A DNA stretch of 15,190 nucleotides from Myxococcales bacterium (GTDB lineage: Bacteria > Desulfobacterota_B > Binatia > UBA1149 > SPBQ01), in the NCBI GenBank assembly GCA_004525875.1, contig SPBQ01000010.1:1-15190 (forward strand), read 5' to 3'. The notes below the pieces were generated by a model, which saw only the letters and a list, made by a program, of their open reading frames with translations, searched no databases and had not been told where the DNA came from. Positions within the stretch are counted from its first letter, which is position 1. Every line of letters begins with the position of its first letter. The position numbers were made by a program, and so were the translations under genes. This document shows positions 7,586-14,484 of the stretch, one piece after another.

Positions 7586-8557
7586 GTGCTGGCATTCGTT
7601 CTTGAAACCGACGGAACGCACCTCGTTCGCGATCGCGAGCCGCCGACACCGTTCGTCGTCGACGGTCCGCGGCGAGAAGTGCGCGTGCGGATGCGTCGCG
7701 CGGGAATCTGCAACACGGATCTCGAGCTCGCCCGTGGCTACATGGGCTTTCGCGGCGTGCTCGGTCACGAGTTCGTCGGCGAGGCCCTCGACGGGAGTCT
7801 TGCCGGCAAACGCGTCGTGGCGGGGATCAACTTCGGCTGCGCAACCTGCCGCTGGTGCGAGGCCGGTATGGAGCGCCACTGTCCGCGGCGGCGGGTGCTA
7901 GGCATTGTCGGCGCCGACGGTGCGATGGCCGAGCAGCTGATCGTACCGGAACGCAATCTCCGCGTGGTACCGGACGATATCACCGATGACGAGGCCGTCT
8001 TTGCCGAACCGCTCGCAGCCGCCCGTCAGATCGTCGAGCAGCTGGCCGAGATTGGGCGTCTCGGTGACCGAACGAGTGCAGCGCTGGTGCTCGGCGCGGG
8101 GAAGCTCGGCCCGCTGATCGCTCAGGTTCTGGCGGCCGAGGGTCGCCTCGTCGAGCTGGTCGGTCGTCATCTCGAGCCACTGGAATGGTTGCGTGACCGA
8201 GGTGTGACACCAAGAGAGGAGCTGCCGGCGACGCGTCGCCCGTTGGTCATCGATGCCACGGGCACGGCGGACGGGCTCCGGCAGGCGATCGCTGCCACCG
8301 AGCCCCGCGGTACGCTGGTTCTCAAGACGACCATGGCCGTTCGGCACGAGGTGGATCTCGCACCCGTGGTCATCGACGAGATCACGGTACTGGGGTCTCG
8401 TTGTGGGCGGATCGAAACCGCGCTGGAAAGACTGGCGGCAGGTCAGGTTGCGACGGCGGGGCTCATCGATGCACTGTACGATCTGGAGGACGCCGAGCGG
8501 GGCTTCACGCGAGCGGCCGAGAGCGGCGTTCGCAAGATCCTTCTCAGGGGGACGTGA
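7586..8557 (+). CDS. Zinc-dependent alcohol dehydrogenase family protein (MDR)
   Basis: An NAD(P)-dependent medium-chain dehydrogenase that should interconvert an alcohol and its aldehyde or ketone. With the start used here (GTG at 7586) it has 323 residues beginning MLAFVLETDGTHLVRD, which aligns with the family start. A longer form from GTG at 7538 adds 16 unmatched residues; neither start has a clear ribosome-binding site. Visible motifs are the catalytic-zinc cysteine in AGICNTD, GHEFVGEA, the structural-zinc set C-x2-C-x2-C-x7-C (GCATCRWCEAGMERHC), the FAEPLAAA segment and the nucleotide-binding turn VLGAGKLGPL. It follows the YejM-like gene by 70 bases, and its TGA overlaps the next ATG by one base (TGATG at 8555-8559), so it is coupled to the acyl-CoA dehydrogenase. 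The substrate is unknown; a hydroxyl on a lipid side chain would suit the context. Confidence 0.88.
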   Translation: MLAFVLETDGTHLVRDREPPTPFVVDGPRREVRVRMRRAGICNTDLELARGYMGFRGVLGHEFVGEALDGSLAGKRVVAGINFGCATCRWCEAGMERHCPRRRVLGIVGADGAMAEQLIVPERNLRVVPDDITDDEAVFAEPLAAARQIVEQLAEIGRLGDRTSAALVLGAGKLGPLIAQVLAAEGRLVELVGRHLEPLEWLRDRGVTPREELPATRRPLVIDATGTADGLRQAIAATEPRGTLVLKTTMAVRHEVDLAPVVIDEITVLGSRCGRIETALERLAAGQVATAGLIDALYDLEDAERGFTRAAESGVRKILLRGT

Positions 8558-9747
8558 TGGACTTCTCATTGACGCCGCAACAGCAAACGTTCCGCGACGA
8601 GCTGCGCTCGTGGCTCGATGCGCGGAGGGCGGAGAACGAGATCCCGTCTCTGGAGATAGAGTCGCTCGATGAGACCGTCGCAGCGGGTAAGCGCTGGCAG
8701 CGGACGTTATATGACGGCGGCTGGTGCGGGCTGGCATGGCCGGCCGAGTACGGTGGTCGGGGCGTGGGTTTGATCGAGCAGATCATCTTCCAGCAAGAGC
8801 TCGCTCGCATCGGTTCCCCGCAGCTCGTCAATCTGCTGGCGCTGTCGATGGTGGGCCCGTTGCTCATCGAGTACGGAACCGAGGAACAGAAGTCTCGTTA
8901 CCTTCGACCGATCCTCACCGGCGAGAAGATCTGGTGCCAAGGTTACAGCGAGCCCGGCGCCGGCTCGGACCTTGCCGCCGTCGCGACGCGCGCCGATCGC
9001 GACGGCGACGACTACGTTGTCACCGGTCAAAAGGTGTGGACGAGCTATGCGCAGTACGCCGATTTTTGCATCGTGCTCGCGCGTACCTCGCAGGAGGGCG
9101 CCAAGCATAAGGGCCTGACCTTGATGCTCGTCGACATGCATAGCCCGGGGATCGAGGTGCGGCCGCTCAAGCAGATTAACGGCGACAGCGAGTTCAACGA
9201 GCTTTATCTCGACGCGGTTCGCGTGCCGTGCGCGAATGTTGTCGGTGAAGAGGGCCAGGGCTGGCAGATGGCCGTTGCGCTCCTGATGCACGAGCGCGCC
9301 ACCCTGACCTTCCAGCGTCAGCTGCAGTCGCGGGTCGCGTTAGAGGAGCTGATAAAGTTCGCGCGTGAGTTCGACGCGCGCGGATCGTGTCCCGCCGACG
9401 ATCCTGTGGTGCGTCAGCGAATCGCTCAGGCGTACATCGAGAGCGAGGCGATGCGCTTGACCGCCCTGCGCCACCTTACGAAGCAGTTGCGCGGGGCGCA
9501 GCCAGGGCCCGAGGGTTCGATGGAGAAGCTGTTCTGGAGTGAAATGTACCAGCGTATGCTGGAGACCGCGCTGGACGTTGCCGGGCCGTATTCCGTTCTG
9601 TCGCGCGACGATCCGAGAGCGCCTCTGCAGGGACGCTGGCCTCATCTGTATCTGTACTCCCGCGGCCGGACGATCGCGGCGGGGACTTCGGAGATCCAGC
9701 GAGGCATCATCGCTCAGCGCGTGCTCGGCCTGCCCAAGGACAGATAG
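8557..9747 (+). CDS. Acyl-CoA dehydrogenase, IVD/FadE26-like type
   Basis: A 396-residue flavoprotein of the ACAD family. Seen in order: MDFSLTPQQQTFRDELRSWL, LAWPAEYGGRG, GYSEPGAGSDLAAVATRA, GQKVWTSYAQYAD, LPLKQ-type region with GDSEFNELYLDAVRVP, and the C-terminal SRGRTIAAGTSEIQRGIIAQ. The classical catalytic Glu site (YEGT in MCAD) reads AAGT here. A glutamate at E246 in LMHERATL lies where IVD and LCAD carry theirs, as I recall for M. tuberculosis FadE26, a steroid side-chain enzyme that acts in a heterotetramer. The frame opens at 8401, but the ATG at 8557 is right: homology starts there, AGGGGG precedes it, and it overlaps the dehydrogenase stop as TGATG. If it works as a FadE26-FadE27 pair, the partner is not in the window. 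Confidence 0.93.
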   Translation: MDFSLTPQQQTFRDELRSWLDARRAENEIPSLEIESLDETVAAGKRWQRTLYDGGWCGLAWPAEYGGRGVGLIEQIIFQQELARIGSPQLVNLLALSMVGPLLIEYGTEEQKSRYLRPILTGEKIWCQGYSEPGAGSDLAAVATRADRDGDDYVVTGQKVWTSYAQYADFCIVLARTSQEGAKHKGLTLMLVDMHSPGIEVRPLKQINGDSEFNELYLDAVRVPCANVVGEEGQGWQMAVALLMHERATLTFQRQLQSRVALEELIKFAREFDARGSCPADDPVVRQRIAQAYIESEAMRLTALRHLTKQLRGAQPGPEGSMEKLFWSEMYQRMLETALDVAGPYSVLSRDDPRAPLQGRWPHLYLYSRGRTIAAGTSEIQRGIIAQRVLGLPKDR

Positions 9748-9772
9748 GCCGAGGCCGAGCACGCGCTGAGCG
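9711..9772. terminator. 20-bp perfect hairpin spanning the dehydrogenase stop
   Basis: The left arm 9711-9730 and right arm 9753-9772 are exact reverse complements over 20 bases (CGCTCAGCGC...GCTCGGCC against GGCCGAGC...GCTGAGCG). The 22-base loop holds the stop codon of the acyl-CoA dehydrogenase at 9745-9747. It lies between convergent genes whose stops are 30 bases apart, so it could serve both directions. No U-tract follows on either strand, so rho-independent termination is not assured. The left arm is coding, so the right arm looks like an inverted copy of the gene's own 3' end. Confidence 0.5.
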
Positions 9773-9782
9773 GAAGCTCAGC
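9765..9782. terminator. Second 7-bp hairpin with GGAA loop, exclusive with the first
   Basis: GCTGAGC (9765-9771), loop GGAA (9772-9775) and GCTCAGC (9776-9782) form a perfect stem closed by a GNRA-type tetraloop. It uses bases of the right arm of the 20-bp hairpin, so the two cannot form together. On the minus strand it includes the stop codon of the small gene ending at 9778. Confidence 0.4.
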
Positions 9783-10260
9783 CGGCGCGGCGTACCTTGC
9801 GACGTTCGCGCTTGGCGTTGATGCTGTGCCTGCGTCCGTTCACGCGACGGAACGGGAAGCGGTAGATCTGCCCCTTCGTACCCTGCTGGGCGGCGCGGTC
9901 GCGCCAGTGCTTCAGGCCGCTGCGCAGGTACTCGGGCTCCATGTCGAGCGCCTGGCAGATGCTCGCGAACGAGAACGGCCAGCTCATGTCGTCGGAATCG
10001 AGCCATGCTTCCACGTCGCCGGCCTCGGGATCCTCGGCCTCGCGTGACTGGATGAAGTTCCTTTGGAACGATGCGATCGCGTCCTCGAGAACCGCCAGCA
10101 TCAGCCGCTTCTCCGGCAGCAAGGTCGACTCCGTGAACATGCGCTCAAAGAACTGCGACGGCGTCATCGTGTCGGGCTCGACCATCGTGACGGCCGGGTC
10201 CTCGACGCATACGGTCTTCGACCTGGGCTTCTCTTCCTGGCGGTTGTTGCTTTCGCTCAT
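9778..10260 (-). CDS. Small uncharacterised protein with helix-turn-helix-like segment and basic tail
   Basis: A 160-residue cytoplasmic protein of unknown function. Visible parts are an acidic, disordered-looking N-terminus (MSESNNRQEEKPRSKT), a helical segment LLPEKRLMLAVLEDAIASFQ (47-66), an acidic linker, the block WPFSFASICQALDMEPEYLR (94-113) that reads like a helix-turn-helix, and a strongly basic tail (FRRVNGRRHSINAKRERRKV). I recall similar hypothetical proteins in delta-proteobacterial genomes but no function. The ATG at 10260 is preferred over the longer form (GTG at 10287) because GGGGAGAG lies just before it. It may bind nucleic acid (inference from the tail and HTH-like block). 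It converges on the acyl-CoA dehydrogenase and lies downstream of the MerR-type gene on the same strand, with a 139-base gap. Confidence 0.75.
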   Translation of the reverse strand: MSESNNRQEEKPRSKTVCVEDPAVTMVEPDTMTPSQFFERMFTESTLLPEKRLMLAVLEDAIASFQRNFIQSREAEDPEAGDVEAWLDSDDMSWPFSFASICQALDMEPEYLRSGLKHWRDRAAQQGTKGQIYRFPFRRVNGRRHSINAKRERRKVRRAG

Positions 10261-10399
10261 TTCTCTCCCCTCGTCGTCCGGCCGCACGAGTGCGCGTGCC
10301 GGCGCAAGCCGTTACTGTCGAGACGCCTTCTCCGAAACCGGTGGCGGCCGCTCGGAACCGCGGCCACCTCCGCACCGTCAGCTATCGCGCCGAGCGCAG
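10261..10399 (-). other. Intergenic gap with a bulged GC hairpin
   Basis: This 139-base gap separates the MerR-type gene stop from the small protein start. It holds a GC-rich imperfect hairpin around 10340-10368 (GGTGG...CCGC against GCGGCCACC, with a three-base bulge), which may end the MerR-type transcript, though no U-tract follows. No promoter for the small gene stands out. Confidence 0.3.
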
Positions 10400-11245
10400 C
10401 TAGCGGGCTTCGTCACGCGCCTCTCCGCCGCCATCCACTCCAGGTTGCTTGCCGACCCTCGCATCGTTCGCGTCCAGCGATTGCTGCGTTCCTGAGGATT
10501 CGGCAGTCGATTGCGAACGAAGATCTTGGATCGCTCGCAGGATCAGCTTGCGCCTGAGCAAGCCGATCAGCTTTTCGCCCAGCTTCACGCCCGTGAGAGC
10601 GAGCTGGGGCACCTCGGCGTCGTCCACCTTGCCGGTGACCGCGCGGGTGAAAAATGTGAGCTCTTCGGCGACGAGCTTGCCGATTGCTTCGACATAGGCG
10701 GGCATTGTCTGCTTGTAGGGCAGGAGCTCGCTTGTCAGGCCGGCCTCGCGCAGGGCCGCGAAGTTCTCCAGCATGCGGACGTCGTCGCCTTCGAAGGTTC
10801 GGACGCCGTTGCGCACGATGGGCGTTAGCACACCCATCTCGATGCAGGCGTCGATGTTGCGGAGGCAGAGCCCGAAGCGTTCGGGCACCGCGTCGTATGC
10901 CACGGGTTCGATGCCCGGCGCGTAGCGGATCTCCTCGTAGAACTTGCCCTCGATCCCGACCAGCGTGTCGACCTCGTGTGGGCTGATCACGGATCCGTCG
11001 CGGTTGAGTACGGCTTTGATCACGTCGAGCGGCAGGAAGCGCTTCTGCTGCAGCTCCTTGATGAAGCGGATGCGATCGACGAAGGTGCGGTCGTAGTAGG
11101 CCATGTTACGGCCCGTCTTGACCGTGGCCGGAGGCAGCAGCCCCTCGCGTAGATAGAACTTGATCGTGGCTGTCGGCACGCCGGTCTCGCGCGACAGATC
11201 CGAGATCTTGTACAGCCCTTCCTGTTTCTTGCGTTTGCTCGGCAT
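10400..11245 (-). CDS. MerR-family transcriptional regulator
   Basis: A 281-residue regulator. The N-terminal winged helix-turn-helix is of MerR type: LYKISDLSRETGVPTATIKF (11-30) followed by YLREGLLPPA, then the wing with GRNMAYYDRTFVDRIRFIKEL. The remaining 200 residues are far longer than in metal-type MerR proteins, with no cysteine-rich metal loop, and are probably an effector-binding domain for an organic ligand. The ATG at 11245 (MPSKRKKQEG) is preferred; a GTG at 11275 would add ten residues and lies inside the palindrome. No clear Shine-Dalgarno is present. It is divergent from the GlpD-like operon and separated by 158 bases with two palindromes, so it probably regulates itself and that operon (inference). 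Confidence 0.9.
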   Translation of the reverse strand: MPSKRKKQEGLYKISDLSRETGVPTATIKFYLREGLLPPATVKTGRNMAYYDRTFVDRIRFIKELQQKRFLPLDVIKAVLNRDGSVISPHEVDTLVGIEGKFYEEIRYAPGIEPVAYDAVPERFGLCLRNIDACIEMGVLTPIVRNGVRTFEGDDVRMLENFAALREAGLTSELLPYKQTMPAYVEAIGKLVAEELTFFTRAVTGKVDDAEVPQLALTGVKLGEKLIGLLRRKLILRAIQDLRSQSTAESSGTQQSLDANDARVGKQPGVDGGGEARDEAR

Positions 11246-11252
11246 GGAACCA

Positions 11253-11277
11253 AAGTGGCGAGTCGGACTAGCCACTT
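11253..11277. promoter_or_regulatory. 25-bp near-perfect dyad, candidate operator
   Basis: AAGTGGC (11253-11259) and GCCACTT (11271-11277) are perfect inverted repeats, and the inside AGTC-G-GACT (11261-11269) continues the symmetry, giving 11 of 12 pairs about a single central base. It starts eight bases upstream of the MerR-type ATG, at the expected transcription start of that gene, so autorepression fits. Whether the MerR-type protein itself binds is inference. Confidence 0.5.
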
Positions 11278-11296
11278 ACTAAAATCTGTGCGCACC

Positions 11297-11302
11297 TGTC
11301 AA
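11297..11302 (-). promoter_or_regulatory. -35 box TTGACA of the MerR-type gene
   Basis: A perfect TTGACA on the minus strand. The matching -10 region (about 11274-11280, reading AGTAAG or TAGTAA) is weak and runs into the 25-bp dyad. A poor -10 with a good -35 would suit a promoter needing an activator, as MerR promoters do, but the dyad is downstream of the spacer and not within it. Confidence 0.4.
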
Positions 11303-11327
11303 GAACTTTCTTTGTCGCGGAGTTACG

Positions 11328-11339
11328 AGATCGCGATCT
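11328..11339. promoter_or_regulatory. 12-bp perfect palindrome in the glpD leader region
   Basis: AGATCGCGATCT is a perfect palindrome halfway between the MerR-type and GlpD-like genes, upstream of the plus-strand TTGACA at 11366. It is placed where an activator of the GlpD-like operon would bind. It is short and could be chance in GC-rich DNA. Confidence 0.3.
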
Positions 11340-11365
11340 GTTCTCCGCTCGGGCGTGGGGCTGCT

Positions 11366-11394
11366 TTGACAGGACCCGCCCGCGCCAGTACTCG
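11366..11394 (+). promoter_or_regulatory. Possible promoter of the GlpD-like operon
   Basis: A perfect TTGACA (11366-11371) is followed after 17 bases by TACTCG (11389-11394), a poor -10. Transcription would start near 11401, three bases from the ATG at 11404, so the mRNA would be nearly leaderless; this agrees with the lack of a ribosome-binding site. Alternatively the real promoter lies further upstream. Confidence 0.3.
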
Positions 11395-11403
11395 GGCAGT
11401 CCG

Positions 11404-13074
11404 ATGAGGGGTTTCTCGCGGCTTGGTCGCCGTGACTCGCTTGAGCGTGCAGCAGAGAACATTAACGACGTTCTGATCGTCGGTGGCGGAATCACGGGCG
11501 CAGGCATCGCGCGCGAGGCCGCACTCAGGGGGTTCAGGGTCGTGCTGGCCGAACGCGGTGATTTCGCGTCCGGTACGAGCAGCCGGTCGTCGAAGCTCAT
11601 TCACGGCGGCGTTCGCTACCTCCAGCAGGGAGACATCGCGCTCGTGAGGGAGGCGGCCCGAGAGCGAGCGGTACTTCGACGCATCGCGCCACATCTGGCG
11701 ACGCCGGCTCGGATGTTGCTGCCTGCGTCCAGAAAGAGTTCGCTGCTCAAGCTAGGCGCCGGCCTGTGGACCTTCGAGCGGCTCGCCGGTCCCGATGAAG
11801 AGGATCGTCACCGCTCGCTGGATCGCCGTGCGACGCTCGACCTGGAGCCCCGGCTTCGCAGCGGCGAGCTGGCCGGAAGCGTCACCTTCACCGAGTTCAT
11901 CACGAGTGACTCGCGACTCACGCTGGAAACGCTCCAGTCGGCGGCGGGCGCCGGCGCCGACGTGATCAGCTACGCCGAGGTGACGCGCATCGAGAGCGAT
12001 CCGTGCGGCGTCCAGGTGTCGGTCCGTGATCGGGAGGGCGGAGGGGATCTCGTGATCCGGGCCCGCTGTGTGGTCAATGCCGCCGGCCCGTGGTTCGACG
12101 ACGTGCGGGGCCTGTTCGGCGGGTTTGCCGGAAGCGCCGGGCGGTCCGCTTCGCAGGCGGAGTCCGTGGTCCAGCTCACCCGGGGGATCCATCTCGTCGT
12201 GCGTCGCGAGCGATTTCCGGTCTCCAGCATCGTCGTGCTGAGAGCCCCGGACGGACGTTCTGCGTTCGTCGTTCCCCGCGGCGAGTTCGCCTACATCGTG
12301 ACCACCGATACCGAGTACGTGGGCGATCCCGCCGAACCCGGCCTGTGCGCGTCTGACGTCGAGTATCTTCTCGAGGCCGCGGCCGCGACCTTCGAGGATG
12401 CGCCGACAGCGGCCGACATCGTCGGCACCTGGTCGGGCGTACGACCGCTGCTGCGTCAGGCGGGCAAGAAGCCCTCGGAGATCTCGCGGCGCGACGAGAT
12501 TCTCACGGGACCCGGCCCATTCGTGTCGATCGCGGGAGGAAAGCTCACCACCTATCGGCGGATGGCCGAGCGCGTCGTGGATCGAGTGCGGGAAGTGGTG
12601 GGCGATCAGCCGCGCGCGGCCGATTCCGCCACCGCTCCGCTGGCGGGCGGTAGCGCGGCCGACCAGGCGATGGCGTTCACGGCGGCGCGACGTCTCGACG
12701 ACCCTGCTCTCGACTCGCGACTGTGGGCAACCTATGGGACAGCGGCTGCGAACATTGTTGGTCGCATCCAGCGCGAGCCTTCGACCGCCGAGCCGGTGGG
12801 CGGACTCGAGTGTCTGACCGAAGCCGAGATCAGGCACTGTGTGGAGAACGAGATGGTGCTCTCACTCGACGACTTGTTGCGGCGAAGGTCGCACATTGCC
12901 ATGTTCGACACCGACCGGAGCCTCGGCGCGGCGACGGCCGCCGCGCACTGTCTCGCCGACTGTCTCGGTTGGGATGACGAGCGGACGCGAACGGAGGTCG
13001 AGGGTTTCATACGAGCGCGCGCGGGGGATCTGGGCCTCGCGCGTACCGGCACAAGCGGGGGGGAATGCAGTTGA
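11404..13074 (+). CDS. glpD: FAD-dependent glycerol-3-phosphate dehydrogenase
   Basis: A 556-residue flavoprotein (E. coli GlpD has 501) that oxidises sn-glycerol 3-phosphate to DHAP and reduces quinone at the inner membrane face. The FAD-binding Rossmann motif is IVGGGITGAGIAREAALRG (25-43), then ERGDFASGTSSRSSKLIHGG (50-69), the GlpD hallmark. Later come TWSGVRPLLRQAGKKPSEIS and AGGKLTTYRRMAERVVD, matching active-site regions of GlpD, and a C-terminal DAO_C domain (AEIRHCVENEMVLSLDDLLR). The ATG at 11404 gives the usual N-terminal length, but no Shine-Dalgarno is seen. Its TGA overlaps the next ATG by one base (13072-13076). The neighbouring kinase and AGPS-like gene make a polyol-phosphate role likely; the substrate could be glycerol 3-phosphate or a relative. 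Confidence 0.92.
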   Translation: MRGFSRLGRRDSLERAAENINDVLIVGGGITGAGIAREAALRGFRVVLAERGDFASGTSSRSSKLIHGGVRYLQQGDIALVREAARERAVLRRIAPHLATPARMLLPASRKSSLLKLGAGLWTFERLAGPDEEDRHRSLDRRATLDLEPRLRSGELAGSVTFTEFITSDSRLTLETLQSAAGAGADVISYAEVTRIESDPCGVQVSVRDREGGGDLVIRARCVVNAAGPWFDDVRGLFGGFAGSAGRSASQAESVVQLTRGIHLVVRRERFPVSSIVVLRAPDGRSAFVVPRGEFAYIVTTDTEYVGDPAEPGLCASDVEYLLEAAAATFEDAPTAADIVGTWSGVRPLLRQAGKKPSEISRRDEILTGPGPFVSIAGGKLTTYRRMAERVVDRVREVVGDQPRAADSATAPLAGGSAADQAMAFTAARRLDDPALDSRLWATYGTAAANIVGRIQREPSTAEPVGGLECLTEAEIRHCVENEMVLSLDDLLRRRSHIAMFDTDRSLGAATAAAHCLADCLGWDDERTRTEVEGFIRARAGDLGLARTGTSGGECS

Positions 13075-14477
13075 TGACCGATCTCGGGGTAGCGCTCGAA
13101 ACTCTGACGGCCTCGCAGGCCGACCTGGAGGTACTCACTGACGGTGACGCGCCGGTCGCGTGCGCGCACGACTGGTGGATGCGCGGTCTGATCGAGCGGC
13201 GGCAAGGCAAGGAACGGCGAGCGGGCGCGGTCCTCCGACCGGCGTCGACGGAGCAGGTGGCTGCCGTGCTCGCGTGGGCGCAGGAGACCCGCACGGCGGT
13301 GGTTCCGTACGGTCTCGGCTCCGGAGTGTGTGGCGCGGTCGCGGCCGAGCGAGATCAGGTCGTGCTCGACATGGGGAAGATGTCGAGCCTCCTCGACGTG
13401 AACGATTTATCGCTTACGGCCACGGTGCAGCCGGGTATGCGCGGCTCGGACTACGAGAACGCCCTGAACGAGCGCGGCTACACGATGGGCCACTTCCCGC
13501 AGTCCATCGAGCTGTCCACAGTGGGTGGATGGTGCGCCACCCGTGCCGCTGGCCAGCTTTCGACTTTGTACGGCAACATCGAGGATATGTTGCTCGGCTG
13601 CGAGGTGGTACTGGCGGGCGGACGAATCATCCGCTTGCCGGCCATGCCACGCAGCTCCACCGGCCCCGATCTTCGTCAGCTATTCCTGGGGAGCGAAGGT
13701 ACGCTCGGCGTGTTCACCGAGCTGGTGTTTCGCGTGCACGCGAGGGCCGAGGCCACGTGGAGTCGCTGCTTCGCGATGCCCTCGCTCGCGGCCGGCATCG
13801 CGGCGTTGCGGCTGACGCTGCGCGCCGGCTGGCGCCCCGCGGTTACGCGCCTGTACGATGCGACGGAAGCGGGAAGAAACTTCCAAGTGGCCTCCGAGGG
13901 GCAGCCCGTGCTTCTCTTGATGAGTGAGGGCCCGCGCGGTCGCATCGACGCGGAGTCCTTGGCTGTGGGTCAGATTGTTGCCGCTCAGGGCGGTGTCGAC
14001 AAGGGGTCGGAGCCGGTCGAGACCTGGCTCGAGAACCGCAATCATGTTCCGAGCTTCGAGGATCTGCTCGATAGTGGCCTCGTGGTCGACACCATCGAGA
14101 TCGCTATCGGATGGGAGCGCGTCGAACCGCTGTGGGACAGGGTTGTCCTCGAAGGCTCGGCCGTGCCGGGCATGCTCGCGATGTCGGGCCACGTTTCGCA
14201 CTCCTACACCCAGGGCGCGAACATCTACTTCACGTTCGTTGCGCAGCAGTCGGCGCTCGACGAGGCGCTGTACCTCTACGACGCGGTCTGGGAGCTGACG
14301 ATGAAGGCGACCCACGAAATGGGCGGTACGATCGCACATCACCACGGCATCGGCAGGGTTCGCAAGAAGTGGCTGAGCCGGGAGCTCGACACGGCCCACT
14401 GCCTGCTGTCCTCGATCAAGAACACGCTGGACCCACTGGGAATCATGAATCCGGGCGCGTTGATCGATTCGCCCTGA
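13074..14477 (+). CDS. Alkyl-DHAP synthase-like FAD-binding oxidase
   Basis: A 467-residue FAD enzyme of the VAO/PCMH fold. It resembles alkyldihydroxyacetonephosphate synthase (AGPS), which swaps the acyl group of acyl-DHAP for a fatty alcohol to make the ether bond. The FAD domain has VVPYGLGSGVCGAV (76-89) and GHFPQSIELSTVGGWCATRA (139-158), followed by YGNIEDMLLGCEVV, very close to the AGPS block STVGGW-STRASG-YGNIED. GSEGTLGVFTEL follows (207-218). The AGPS-essential tyrosine appears as Y385 in NIYFTF, and the triple histidine as H422-H424 in HHHGIGRVRKKWL. The ATG at 13074 overlaps the GlpD-like stop (TGATG) and has a G-rich site ten bases before; an ATG at 13065 is the alternative. D-lactate or glycolate oxidases share the fold but not these blocks. 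Ether-lipid synthesis is inference; bacterial members are mostly untested. Confidence 0.88.
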   Translation: MTDLGVALETLTASQADLEVLTDGDAPVACAHDWWMRGLIERRQGKERRAGAVLRPASTEQVAAVLAWAQETRTAVVPYGLGSGVCGAVAAERDQVVLDMGKMSSLLDVNDLSLTATVQPGMRGSDYENALNERGYTMGHFPQSIELSTVGGWCATRAAGQLSTLYGNIEDMLLGCEVVLAGGRIIRLPAMPRSSTGPDLRQLFLGSEGTLGVFTELVFRVHARAEATWSRCFAMPSLAAGIAALRLTLRAGWRPAVTRLYDATEAGRNFQVASEGQPVLLLMSEGPRGRIDAESLAVGQIVAAQGGVDKGSEPVETWLENRNHVPSFEDLLDSGLVVDTIEIAIGWERVEPLWDRVVLEGSAVPGMLAMSGHVSHSYTQGANIYFTFVAQQSALDEALYLYDAVWELTMKATHEMGGTIAHHHGIGRVRKKWLSRELDTAHCLLSSIKNTLDPLGIMNPGALIDSP

Positions 14478-14484
14478 CAGCATC

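Noticed and set aside
8401..8556. N-terminal extension of the second acyl-CoA dehydrogenase
   Set aside because: It lies wholly inside the zinc alcohol dehydrogenase gene in another frame; the ATG at 8557 has homology and a ribosome-binding site.
11752..12837. Long open frame on the minus strand opposite the GlpD-like gene
   Set aside because: It is an antisense shadow of a well-recognised gene, common in GC-rich DNA, and its translation has no family features.
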